Assembly (NCBI GenBank): GCA_944386305.1
Contig: CALXAN010000061.1
Span: 1 to 40,891, forward strand
Length of the DNA stretch: 40,891 nt
Direction of reading: 5' to 3'
From: an uncultured Clostridia bacterium
GTDB lineage: Bacteria; Bacillota; Clostridia; Oscillospirales; UBA644
Each line of letters starts with the position of its first letter. The stretch's first letter is position 1. The notes beneath the pieces are model-generated. The model saw nothing but the letters and a program-made list of their open reading frames with translations. It was not told the origin of the DNA and did not search any database. This document shows, piece by piece, positions 1-7,127 of this stretch. The translations under genes and the position numbers were made by a program.

Positions 1-13
1 CCACGCGGCACAG

Positions 14-54
14 AAAAAGCGGGCAAGAAGTCTTTGACCTCTTACCCGCTTTTG
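14..54 (-). terminator. Rho-independent terminator of the XRE gene
   Basis: A long hairpin (arms 17-32 and 36-51, loop TTT) is followed on the minus strand by five T. The two mismatches seen on the plus strand (24/44 and 29/39) become G-U pairs in a minus-strand RNA. The hairpin therefore fits minus-strand transcription and would end the repressor transcript at 134. Confidence 0.8.
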
Positions 55-133
55 TGGCAATCCGTATGGCAGCTACCCTGTTTCAGTTGATTGTTGATGC
101 TGTTTTATGAGTAGCTACCATCAGCCAATCCTT

Positions 134-388
134 TTAGCCAATATTTATTTGGGAATCCAATCCGATAAAAAATTCATCATACGGTACGTTAAAAATCAGT
201 TTCAATCTAACCAAATCACCTATGAAGATGTTTCGTTTACCGTTTTCAATCTGTGACAGAGTGTTGATAGACATATCTCTTCCGTATTCTTCTAATGCTG
301 CCACTAAATCGGCTTGCGTCATATGATGAGACGCCCTTAATTTCTGTATGTTCTTGCCAATACTGTAATCCTGTAGAAGTTTATTCAT
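134..388 (-). CDS. XRE-family HTH repressor (84 aa)
   Basis: Small DNA-binding protein made of little more than one Cro/cI-type helix-turn-helix. The domain spans about residues 10-70: GKNIQKLRASHHMTQADLVA, then INTLSQIENGKRN as recognition helix and turn. The SD GGAGG lies just upstream of the ATG at 388. The gene is AT-rich, unlike the rest of the window. It is transcribed away from the unknown gene at 500, and two identical palindromes lie between them, so it very likely represses itself and its neighbour. Such stand-alone regulators are common at the edges of mobile elements and in restriction or toxin modules, but no integrase, toxin or methylase is visible here. The family call is firm; the biological role is open. 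Confidence 0.85.
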   Translation of the reverse strand: MNKLLQDYSIGKNIQKLRASHHMTQADLVAALEEYGRDMSINTLSQIENGKRNIFIGDLVRLKLIFNVPYDEFFIGLDSQINIG

Positions 389-402
389 TTAATCCTCCAA
401 TC

Positions 403-476
403 TTTAACTATATAGTTAAATATGTATTGATTATAACACTATTTTCAATTATAATATTAACTATATAGTTAATATT
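403..476. promoter_or_regulatory. Divergent promoters with two identical palindromic operators
   Basis: The 16-mer TTAACTATATAGTTAA occurs at 404-419 and again at 457-472, centres 53 bp apart (about five helical turns). The second copy sits in a 24-nt perfect palindrome (453-476). Between them is a plus promoter, TTGATT (427-432), 17 bp, TATAAT (450-455), whose start point falls in the right operator. On the minus strand an extended -10, TGTTATAAT (430-438), faces the left operator. Each start point is therefore covered by one operator. Binding by the adjacent XRE protein is inferred. Confidence 0.75.
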
Positions 477-499
477 GTGAAGAAAAGGGGTAAAAATTT

Positions 500-868
500 A
501 TGGAAAATCAAATGAGTGAATTTGAATCTCTCATAAAGTGGATTAGTCAAAATTTGGAATCATGGGATATAATTTGTGAAACCGGAATGGAAGCTAATCT
601 AAACGAAATTTCGGATATATCAAATTCATTATTAAATAACTCGCTGTACGGAGTTTTATTAATGTTTCTTTGCAAAAATTCCAGCTCATTAAAAATAGAA
701 ATGTCGTTAAAAGCAGCTTGTTTTAATGCAATGGCGGAACAAGGAAACTGCGACATAATCCGAAATATATTGTCCGATACCTGCAAATTTATTGACGAAT
801 ATCGCTGCGGAAAGAGAAGGGTTCTGACGGTTACAGACAGAAACAAGAATGAGCTGCAATGGGAATAA
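500..868 (+). CDS. Unknown protein, 122 aa, divergent from XRE repressor
   Basis: I do not recognise this protein. It has an SD-like AAAAGGGG at a normal distance before the ATG, a good promoter at 427-455, and AT-rich codon use matching the repressor but not the rest of the window. It is acidic and probably mostly helical. A middle stretch (LYGVLLMFLCKN) is hydrophobic but too short to call a membrane segment. The C-terminal third has spaced cysteines (AACFNA, GNCDII, DTCKFI, YRCGKR) and ends in a charged tail. No signal peptide is seen. It is the obvious target of the divergent repressor, so it may be the effector of a small accessory module. Being real is fairly sure from promoter, SD and composition; its function is unknown. 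Confidence 0.65.
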   Translation: MENQMSEFESLIKWISQNLESWDIICETGMEANLNEISDISNSLLNNSLYGVLLMFLCKNSSSLKIEMSLKAACFNAMAEQGNCDIIRNILSDTCKFIDEYRCGKRRVLTVTDRNKNELQWE

Positions 869-1533
869 AACGGCAGCAAAATAAATTACGTATCGAATTG
901 ACAAAAAACGGAGGGTATTTCGGCCGGAGTTCGGGCCCGGCCGCATTAATATAAAAGAAGCCATGATATCGCGCCTTTAGGAGGCAATCTATAAGGCCTG
1001 GGGCGATAAAGCGCCGTAAGCGGCCGTCCTCGTCGTACAGGGTTGTGCGAATGCCGCTGATGACGTCGAGACTGTCGTCTGATTCGGTGTCAGTTTTATT
1101 TTTCCGTGCCGCAGACAGCCAATGCTCCCGGCCGACATGTGAACCATGTTGCAAATCCTCGCCGCGCACTGACGCTTGCGGCGCGTACGCGGTTATGCCG
1201 TGCGTGTCGCCGTATGCGCCGCCGCATATAATATACAGTACGGATATGCGCGGCCTACAGGCCGGATATCAAACAGGTGTATGATTTTTTTTGGCGCTGC
1301 ACTTCTTTGAGAAAAAAAATTGTATCGGCCCGAAAATGTGTAGTACCGAACAGGGCCGGTCCGTCCCCGTGCGGCCTTTGCGGAAGGCGTCTTTCTGCAG
1401 TATCGGGCATTGCAATATCTGCCTGCGGAAAAGGCCCGCGCCCGTCGGCGCCGCAGCAGGAGGCAAACGTATGATTTTTTTGTAATATAATTTTTACGTT
1501 TCTCATACATTTCAGTAGGAGTGTGAGATAAAC
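869..1533. other. Intergenic stretch without a supported gene
   Basis: GC-rich stretch with open frames on both strands but no SD-led start and no recognisable domain. A minus-strand frame (831-1169) overlaps the end of the gene at 500 and is probably chance. Directly before spoIIID, TATAAT (1486-1491) and CATACATT (1504-1511) occur. The latter resembles a sigma-E -10 element, but its start point would fall in the Shine-Dalgarno sequence, so I do not call a promoter. Confidence 0.5.
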
Positions 1534-1818
1534 ATGGACAATATTTCTCAAAGAGTCATGTCGCTTGCCGAATATATATCCGAAACGGGGGCCACGGTAA
1601 GGTGCGCGGCCAAGGTGTTCGGCGTGTCAAAGTCCACCGTACATAAGGACATGTCCGAGCGTCTGCAGCGCATGGACCCGCTCCTGTACGAAAAGGTGCG
1701 CAGGGTCCTGGATGTAAACAAACTGGAGCGCCATATCCGCGGCGGCTACGCCACCAAATCCAAATATGAGCACCTTGCACAAATGCGTTCCGACAGGAAT
1801 CCGCAAAATAACCTATAA
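1534..1818 (+). CDS. spoIIID: Sporulation transcriptional regulator SpoIIID
   Basis: Mother-cell transcription factor that switches genes on and off between the sigma-E and sigma-K stages of sporulation. The 94 residues match the family over almost the whole length. The helix-turn-helix is at about 20-42 (GATVRCAAKVFGVSKSTVHK), followed by the conserved DMSERL. A basic C-terminal helix carries the hallmark HIRGGYATKSKY (family form HLRGGEATKLKY). The B. subtilis protein is 93 aa, so the length fits. SD TAGGAG precedes the ATG at 1534 by about 12 nt. It stands alone. Its presence says the organism belongs to an endospore-forming lineage. Very sure. Confidence 0.96.
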   Translation: MDNISQRVMSLAEYISETGATVRCAAKVFGVSKSTVHKDMSERLQRMDPLLYEKVRRVLDVNKLERHIRGGYATKSKYEHLAQMRSDRNPQNNL

Positions 1819-1927
1819 ATTTTTATAATCTGACATAAAATTCACGTAGAATTTACAAATTTTTATCATTTTATATAAGTTGACTTTTGCATCATGCTGC
1901 AATAATAGCCAAATTGCAAAAAAAAGC

Positions 1928-1956
1928 TTGACTGAAAATGTAAAGTATGATATATT
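1928..1956 (+). promoter_or_regulatory. Sigma-A promoter of the first surface protein
   Basis: TTGACT (1928-1933), 17 bp, TATATT (1951-1956), giving a leader of about 78 nt to the ATG at 2041, with SD AGGAGG shortly before it. The promoters of the two paralogues lie in similar AAAGCTTGAC or TTGACATAAAAT contexts. Confidence 0.75.
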
Positions 1957-2040
1957 ATAGACGACAAAACGACATGACGCAGGAGGATCGAGTCCGTCGG
2001 TCCTCAGTAATTTTTTTTATTTCTTTAAGGAGGAAAGTAA

Positions 2041-3222
2041 ATGAAAAAGCTTTTAGCTTTGGTCATAACCCTGACCATGGCGCTGTCCGTGTTTTCCGTC
2101 TGTCTCTTTGCGGAAGAGGAAGAAAAGGAACCTATGCGCACTACGGCGACAGTCATTAACCCGCTGGTGGATATCTACAAGATAGGCACCGCGCCCAAGC
2201 GCGACGGTGTGGTGAGCGCCGGCGAATACGGCGACAAGATACATACCACCTACGAGGCGGGCAAGGAGGGCGAGTTCGACTATAACTACAACTTCCTCAG
2301 GGACGTCGACGCCGACTTCTACGCCTGCTGGGACGACCGGAACCTTTATTTGGCCTGGGTCGTACGCACTGACCATCACAGGGCCGATACTCCCGGTCAG
2401 GGGATGTGGATATGGAACTGCGTGCAGTTCGAGGTCTGCGACCGCGATCCGCGCTTAGAGGACAGGGTAGTGCTGTCTCTGGGCTGTGCTCCCGGTACGG
2501 GCGCGCAGGCCGGCAAGCAGCTTAGGGAGCTGTATAGTTCCGGGGGTCAAATTGATTTTAGTACTTTTTTTAGATCCTCAATGTGGCAGTTTACCGGCAA
2601 GAGGGACGATGCGGCCCAGACCACGACCTACGAGGTCAGCATCCCCTGGACTACGCTCAACACCGTTTCTATCAACGGTTACGGCGGATTTGGTGCTGAC
2701 ACCTCAGGCTTCGCCGCTCTCGGCGGCAAGGCTCAGGAAGGCACCGTCATAGGCCTGTCTTATGTGGTAAACGACACTACCGGTGTGCTGCAGATGGGCG
2801 CCGACCTGCCGGAGGGCGAGAGAGTGCCCGAATATGATACCACTGAGATGGAAACTTACGTCGGCTTTTGGGCTGACCAAAGGCACAGCGTACAGTGGGG
2901 CAGCTCCATACTCGGCGGATATGACGACGATGACGCCGGGATTGTGGCCGACAGCATGATGGCTGTAGTGACCCTCAGAGGCGAAAAGCAGGCCGATAAC
3001 GGCGATGACGACGATAACCAGGGCGGCAACCAGGGCGATAATAGCCAGGACGGAAACCAGGACGGCAATACTACCGACGACAACAATCCTTCTACCGGCA
3101 CTCCGTCCACAGGCGAACCCGCGACGGGCGAACCTGCTACAGGTACTCCTTCTACGGGCGTGCCCGAGACGGGCGCTCCGGCCACCGACGTGCCCGAAAC
3201 GCTCAATCCCGTAACCGGCTAG
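2041..3222 (+). CDS. Secreted CBM9/DOMON-like protein 1, ended by an in-frame amber codon
   Basis: First of three paralogues (others at 4480 and 7128). Signal peptide about 1-24 (MKKLLALVITL...LFA). A CBM9/DOMON-type beta-sandwich covers about 35-310; its marks are PKRDGVVSAGEYGDK, ADFYACWDDRNLYLAWVV, MWIWNCVQFEV and YEVSIPWTTL. This fold usually binds carbohydrate or haem; the ligand is unknown. An Asp/Asn/Gln/Gly-rich stretch and a PSTGEPATG-type linker follow. The gene stops at TAG (3220-3222), exactly where paralogue 2 has GAG (Glu) and paralogue 3 keeps Glu. The frame then continues through the membrane anchor to a TGA at 3472-3474. As it stands the protein (393 aa) would be secreted without anchor. 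It ends in LNPVTG, which looks like a sortase motif but lacks the hydrophobic tail needed for sorting. Either a recent nonsense mutation or a read-through signal. Confidence 0.88.
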   Translation: MKKLLALVITLTMALSVFSVCLFAEEEEKEPMRTTATVINPLVDIYKIGTAPKRDGVVSAGEYGDKIHTTYEAGKEGEFDYNYNFLRDVDADFYACWDDRNLYLAWVVRTDHHRADTPGQGMWIWNCVQFEVCDRDPRLEDRVVLSLGCAPGTGAQAGKQLRELYSSGGQIDFSTFFRSSMWQFTGKRDDAAQTTTYEVSIPWTTLNTVSINGYGGFGADTSGFAALGGKAQEGTVIGLSYVVNDTTGVLQMGADLPEGERVPEYDTTEMETYVGFWADQRHSVQWGSSILGGYDDDDAGIVADSMMAVVTLRGEKQADNGDDDDNQGGNQGDNSQDGNQDGNTTDDNNPSTGTPSTGEPATGEPATGTPSTGVPETGAPATDVPETLNPVTG

Positions 3223-3474
3223 CCTCGGACTCCCGATGTCGACGAGCCTACGAATACTGACCCCGAAGACGAGGGCGGCAGCCTCCTGTGGCTGTGGATA
3301 GTCATCGGCGTAGTGGCCGCCGCGGCGATAGCGGCGATAGTCATAGTGCTGGTCAAGAAGAAGGGCGGTTCGGACGGCGATACTCCCGACGGCCCGACCG
3401 ACGGCCCGTCTCCCGAAGCCCCTGAGACCGGTGCAGCCTCCGACGAGACCGACACGGACGATAAACAGGAGTGA
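3223..3474 (+). pseudogene. In-frame remainder of paralogue 1 after the amber codon (anchor and tail)
   Basis: Codons after the TAG stay in frame for 83 residues and match paralogues 2 and 3. They encode TPDVDEPTNTDPEDEGGS, then the membrane segment LLWLWIVIGVVAAAAIAAIV with a KKKGG stop-transfer, and an acidic Pro-rich tail. Differences from the paralogues are mostly silent or conservative, so the part is either read through or only recently silenced. TAG is also the normal stop of hydB, mrp and pnuC here, which argues against genome-wide recoding. Confidence 0.7.
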
Positions 3475-3561
3475 TATCGGCAATAAGACGATATTGTCTC
3501 AGGCTCCATAGTCTTTGAGCCCCCTGAGGAAATCAGGCGTAATATCTGTAAGCGACAATCG

Positions 3562-3592
3562 CGCGCAGCCCGTACGGGCTGCGCGTTTTTTT
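3562..3592 (+). terminator. Terminator of surface paralogue 1
   Basis: A 24-nt perfect GC-rich palindrome (3562-3585, centre CCCGTACGGG) followed by seven T. The 3' untranslated sequence before it (AATCAGGCGTAATATC then GTAA) is shared with paralogue 3, so the duplication included the terminator region. Confidence 0.9.
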
Positions 3593-3650
3593 GTATCAAG
3601 AAAACCACGCGACAGTCGCGTGGATCTGTGAAGGTTAACCGATGAGAAAA

Positions 3651-3735
3651 AAATCCTCCTTTTGTGTTAGAATAAAAAGACCTGCCAGCCGAAAAAACAC
3701 AAAAGGAGGATTTGTCTATGAAAAAAAGACATAAA
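3651..3735 (+). promoter_or_regulatory. Hairpin that masks a strong RBS before a six-codon reading frame
   Basis: An 18-bp perfect inverted repeat: AAATCCTCCTTTTGTGTT at 3651-3668 and its complement at 3696-3713, loop 27 nt. The right arm contains AGGAGGA, a strong Shine-Dalgarno, and an ATG follows at 3718 (Met-Lys-Lys-Arg-His-Lys then TAG). In a transcript the SD would be fully paired. After the TAG the frame stays open for about 30 codons (FSISEQLKRNKESDQ...). This may be the head of a decayed gene; no promoter is evident. A second short palindrome lies at 3605-3623. Confidence 0.5.
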
Positions 3736-3891
3736 TAGTTTAGTATATCAGAACAATTAAAACGGAATAAGGAAAGTGATCAAATCGGCCTGTACGACCC
3801 ACGGGCCCCATTTATGGGCAGTAAGTAACAGATGCATGGCTGGCAGGCCAATGAAAAGGGCACTTGTGCCCGGCCGGCAGAGGGTAGGGCT

Positions 3892-4278
3892 ATGTCCGAA
3901 AATGAACCCCGCTATGCGGGGGATATTTATTTGCTTTTGCGGCAGTATGCCGCGGGGGATGATCAGAATATTGCCTTGCGGCGGTATGTAACGGGAAATG
4001 ATCAAAGTACAGCTTTTGCGTTGCGGCGGCATGCAGCGGGGGATGAACAGAATACTGCCTTGCGGCGGTATGCCGCGGGGGACGATCAGAATACAGCTTT
4101 TGCTTTGCGGCGGAATGTAACGGGAAATGACCAAAGTACAGCTTTTGCTTTGCGGCGGTATGTAACGGGGAATGACCGAAATACGGCTTTTGATTTGCGG
4201 CGGCATGCCGCGGGGAATGATACAGTTTTGCATTGCTGCGAGTCGGGCGCAAAAGTGTTTTTGAAGTCGGCTTTATAA
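3892..4278 (+). CDS. Possible repeat protein, 128 aa (doubtful)
   Basis: Not recognised. The frame from the ATG at 3892 (MSENEPRYAGDIYLLL...) runs through the tandem array below and gives seven copies of a 13- or 15-residue unit of type ALRRYVTGNDQSTAF, followed by a short unique tail. Unit lengths (39 and 45 bp) are multiples of three, so the array keeps the frame. The AGGGTAGGG before the ATG is a weak SD, there is no promoter, and the opposite strand is also open. It could equally be a non-coding minisatellite. Confidence 0.25.
   Translation: MSENEPRYAGDIYLLLRQYAAGDDQNIALRRYVTGNDQSTAFALRRHAAGDEQNTALRRYAAGDDQNTAFALRRNVTGNDQSTAFALRRYVTGNDRNTAFDLRRHAAGNDTVLHCCESGAKVFLKSAL
3937..4221. repeat. 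Tandem array of 39/45-bp units
   Basis: Seven units start at TTGCGG, at 3937, 3976, 4021, 4060, 4105, 4150 and 4195. The only length change is a 6-bp indel (GCTTTT). Units alternate between a GCCGCGGGG/GCAGCGGGG and a GTAACGGG variant. Confidence 0.9.
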
Positions 4279-4378
4279 AGAACGGTTTTTGCGCGGGCAG
4301 AGCAAAATGAATTATTATACGGATAATTGAAAAAAAAGTGTCCATTATGTGTAATTTTATACATATATCAAAAATCTA

Positions 4379-4408
4379 TTGACATAAAATACAAGGATGT
4401 GATAAAAT
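4379..4408 (+). promoter_or_regulatory. Sigma-A promoter of surface paralogue 2
   Basis: TTGACA (4379-4384), 18 bp, TAAAAT (4403-4408). The string TTGACATAAAAT is shared with the promoter of paralogue 3, showing that the control region was copied with the gene. Confidence 0.8.
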
Positions 4409-4479
4409 TAATGTGGTTCGGGAGACTCTATTTTTTTACAGCGGTAATTTGCATGCGTTATTTATGAGGAGGAACTCAT

Positions 4480-5958
4480 ATGAAGAAGTTTTTATCTATA
4501 TTATTGTGCGCGCTGCTGACGGTATCCATGTTTGCGGTCTGCGCCTCTGCTGAGGAGCAAAAGACGACTTATGCGACCGTTATCAACCCTCCGGTCGATA
4601 TTTATAAGGTTACCACTTCGCCCAAGCGCGACGGCGTGGTCAGCCCCGGCGAATACGGGGACAAGATACATACCACTTATGAGGCGGGCAAGGAAGGCGA
4701 GTTTGATTACAGGTACAATTTCCCTAAAGACGTGGACGCCGATTTCTATGCCTGCTGGGACGACAGGGCCCTGTATTTGGCCTGGGTCGTGCGTACCGAC
4801 CACCACAGGGCCGACGTTTCCGGTCCTGAAATGTGGATATGGAACTGCGTGCAGTTTGAGATCAGCGACCGCGACCCGCGCGAGGAAAACAGCGTAGTGC
4901 TGTCCCTGGGCTGTGCTCCCGGTACGGGCGCGCAGGCGGGCAAGCAGCTCAAGCAGCTCTTTACCTCTACGGGCAAGTATCCCCTTGATTCTTTCTTTAG
5001 GTCTTCTATGTGGCAGTTTACCGGCAGCAGGGACGACGCCGCAGGCACCACGACCTACGAGGTCAGCATTCCCTGGACTACGCTCAATACCGTTTCTATC
5101 AACGGTTATAACTCGCTGGACACTGACACCACGGGCTTTGCCGCGCTGGGCGGCGAGCCGCAGGAGGGCATGGTTTTCGGCCTGGGCTATGTCGTCAATG
5201 ACACTACGGGCGTGCTGCAGCAGGGCGTTGAACTTCTGCCCGGCGAGCCTGAGCCCGAATATGACCCGAATGATATGGACTCTTATGTCGGTTTTTGGGC
5301 GGACCAAAGGCACAGCGTACAGTGGGGCAGCTCCATACTCGGAGGGTATGACCACGATGACTTTTTAGCCGACAGCATGATGGCGGTAGCCACTCTCCGA
5401 GGCGTAAAGGGCGCTGACGACGGCGGCGATGAAGACGACGGCCAGGGCGGAAACGGCAGCCAGGATGACAATCAGGGCAGCAGCCAGGGCGGCAATCAAA
5501 GCGGGAACCAGGACGGAAATACTACCGGCGGCAGCAATCCCTCTACCGGCACTCCGTCCACCGGTGAACCTTCCACGGGCGAACCCTCTACGGGTGTGCC
5601 CGAGACGGGCGCCCCGGCCACCGACGTGCCCGAAACGCTCAATCCCGTAACCGGCGAGCCTCAGACTCCCGATGTCGACGAGCCTGCGGATACTGACCCC
5701 GAAGACGAGGGCGGCAGCCTTTTGTGGCTGTGGATAGTCATCGGTGTTGTGGCCGCCGCGGCGATAGCTGCGATAGTCATAGTATTGGTTAAGAAGAAGG
5801 GCGGTTCGGACGGCGGTGCTCCCGACGACCCGGACGACGGCCCTGAGACCGACGCGGCCCCCGAAGCCGCTGGGCCCGATGCGGCGGCTGACGGCTCTGC
5901 CGCCGACAGCGCAGAAAATACCGAAGCGTCTTCGGACTCAGGCGCCGACGATAAGTAA
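4480..5958 (+). CDS. Membrane-anchored CBM9/DOMON-like surface protein 2 (492 aa)
   Basis: The intact version of the family. Signal peptide about 1-25 (LLCALLTVSMFAVCASA). The beta-sandwich covers about 33-310 (PKRDGVVSPGEYGDK, ADFYACWDDRALYLAWVV, MWIWNCVQFEI, YEVSIPWTTL, WADQRHSVQWGSSILGGYD). An Asn/Gln/Gly-rich stretch and PSTGEPSTG repeats form the linker. One membrane helix lies at about 413-438 (LLWLWIVIGVVAAAAIAAIV) with a KKKGG stop-transfer, then about 50 acidic, Ala- and Pro-rich cytoplasmic residues. No LPXTG signal next to the helix, so anchoring is by the helix. SD GAGGAGG precedes ATG 4480. It has its own promoter and terminator. Membrane topology is firm; the ligand of the binding domain is unknown. 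Confidence 0.9.
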   Translation: MKKFLSILLCALLTVSMFAVCASAEEQKTTYATVINPPVDIYKVTTSPKRDGVVSPGEYGDKIHTTYEAGKEGEFDYRYNFPKDVDADFYACWDDRALYLAWVVRTDHHRADVSGPEMWIWNCVQFEISDRDPREENSVVLSLGCAPGTGAQAGKQLKQLFTSTGKYPLDSFFRSSMWQFTGSRDDAAGTTTYEVSIPWTTLNTVSINGYNSLDTDTTGFAALGGEPQEGMVFGLGYVVNDTTGVLQQGVELLPGEPEPEYDPNDMDSYVGFWADQRHSVQWGSSILGGYDHDDFLADSMMAVATLRGVKGADDGGDEDDGQGGNGSQDDNQGSSQGGNQSGNQDGNTTGGSNPSTGTPSTGEPSTGEPSTGVPETGAPATDVPETLNPVTGEPQTPDVDEPADTDPEDEGGSLLWLWIVIGVVAAAAIAAIVIVLVKKKGGSDGGAPDDPDDGPETDAAPEAAGPDAAADGSAADSAENTEASSDSGADDK

Positions 5959-5978
5959 ATATATCCGTAAGATGACTT

Positions 5979-6012
5979 GCGCGCGGTTTTAACGGACCGC
6001 GCGCGGTTTATT
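5979..6012 (+). terminator. Hairpin downstream of surface paralogue 2
   Basis: GCGCGCGGT (5979-5987) pairs with ACCGCGCGC (5996-6004) over an 8-nt loop. The T tract is poor (GGTTTATTT). Position right after the stop codon supports a terminator. Confidence 0.6.
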
Positions 6013-6282
6013 TCTGAAGCCGAAGGGCAGGACAATTTTTTTTGAGACACAAGCCTTTTTGATAAACATGGAGGATACGGCGCATTTTTTGTACGAAAAG
6101 CCTTTTCTGCGCGGATATTTTTTCTTTGTAAAATGACAGGTAAGTCAGTCTTTTTAAGTGCGGAAATAAATTCAAGTATATAATTCGGTTTTTTGTACGG
6201 CGATAAAAAGAAAATTCGGCGATAAGGCGGCAGCGTGAGTTAGGTTCAGGTCTGAGTTTTCGCTTGATAAAAATTATTTTTT

Positions 6283-6530
6283 AAGCTTTGCGCAGCCACC
6301 CATACCGCATAAGCTTTCGCCTGTTAAAAAAAATTCTTTAGCTTTGCGCACCCTCTCTATATCGCATAAACTTTCTTTATATTAAAAAAATCTTTAAGCC
6401 TTATGCAGCTACCCATAACGCATAATATACGGCTTTCACTTATTAAAAATTATTCTTCAAGCTTTGCGCAGCTACACGTACAGCTTTCGCTTATTAAAAA
6501 AATTTAAGTTTCCGCATTCTCTCTGTATTT
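6283..6530. repeat. AT-rich tandem array, units of about 56-63 bp
   Basis: AGCTTTGCGCA-type anchors recur at 6284, 6340, 6397 and 6460, each followed by CTACCCAT...CGCATAA, CTTTCGC, TTATTAAAAA. The rest of the gap 6013-7016 holds no supported gene; 6531-7016 shows nothing I can name. Confidence 0.75.
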
Positions 6531-7016
6531 CTTGAAGGGCCGCCCATTCATTGTGTAATTAAAATTGGATAACGTCGGAATCCATTTTAAAAGGGAGGGC
6601 AAATAACGGTGCGCGAAATCCCTCCGCACGGGCGGTCGGCGTGTTAATTTTTTAAGCAGTAAAATAATTCAAGAAAAAATTTACCGGTTGTATATACATT
6701 ATCCATGCGTGACAGTGTTTAAGCGCCGTTGCGGGTGTTTTTGCTGCGCTGAAAGAGTTGCTGCGCTGTGCTTTTTTACGGCTTCGGAGTGCGGGTAGGT
6801 TTATTGAGGGTGCTTTGCTTGGTTTATTTTCGGCCGGCGTGTATAATGCGGCAGTTTTTTTGCCGTGTTTCTTTATAATATTTCTCCGGAGCATGGGCGG
6901 CCTTGAAGTGCGCTTTTTGCTCTGTTTATCGGATTTTTCACTGTGGCTGGAAGTCTGATTGCTGCGGCGGAAATTTAATTATAAAATGTCAATTTATACA
7001 AATAAATAAAAATAGC

Positions 7017-7046
7017 TTGACATAAAATATATATGTGTGGTAATAT
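7017..7046 (+). promoter_or_regulatory. Sigma-A promoter of surface paralogue 3
   Basis: TTGACA (7017-7022), 18 bp, TAATAT (7041-7046), in the same TTGACATAAAATA context and spacing as the promoter of paralogue 2. Confidence 0.8.
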
Positions 7047-7127
7047 TAGTATGCGCCGAAGAGATAGTTTATTTATACGGCTTTATAAAAGCCGATGAGC
7101 AAAAATATTATGAGGAGGAATTCTCGT

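Noticed and set aside
1483..1511. Sigma-E promoter before spoIIID
   Set aside because: CATACATT fits the -10, but the start point would fall in the SD and the -35 is weak.
3220..3222. Pyrrolysine or genome-wide recoding of TAG
   Set aside because: TAG ends hydB, mrp and pnuC at the expected places; no PYLIS or pyl gene is visible.
3890..4345. Minus-strand repeat protein
   Set aside because: Long open frames through the array occur on both strands, but the minus ones have no SD or promoter.
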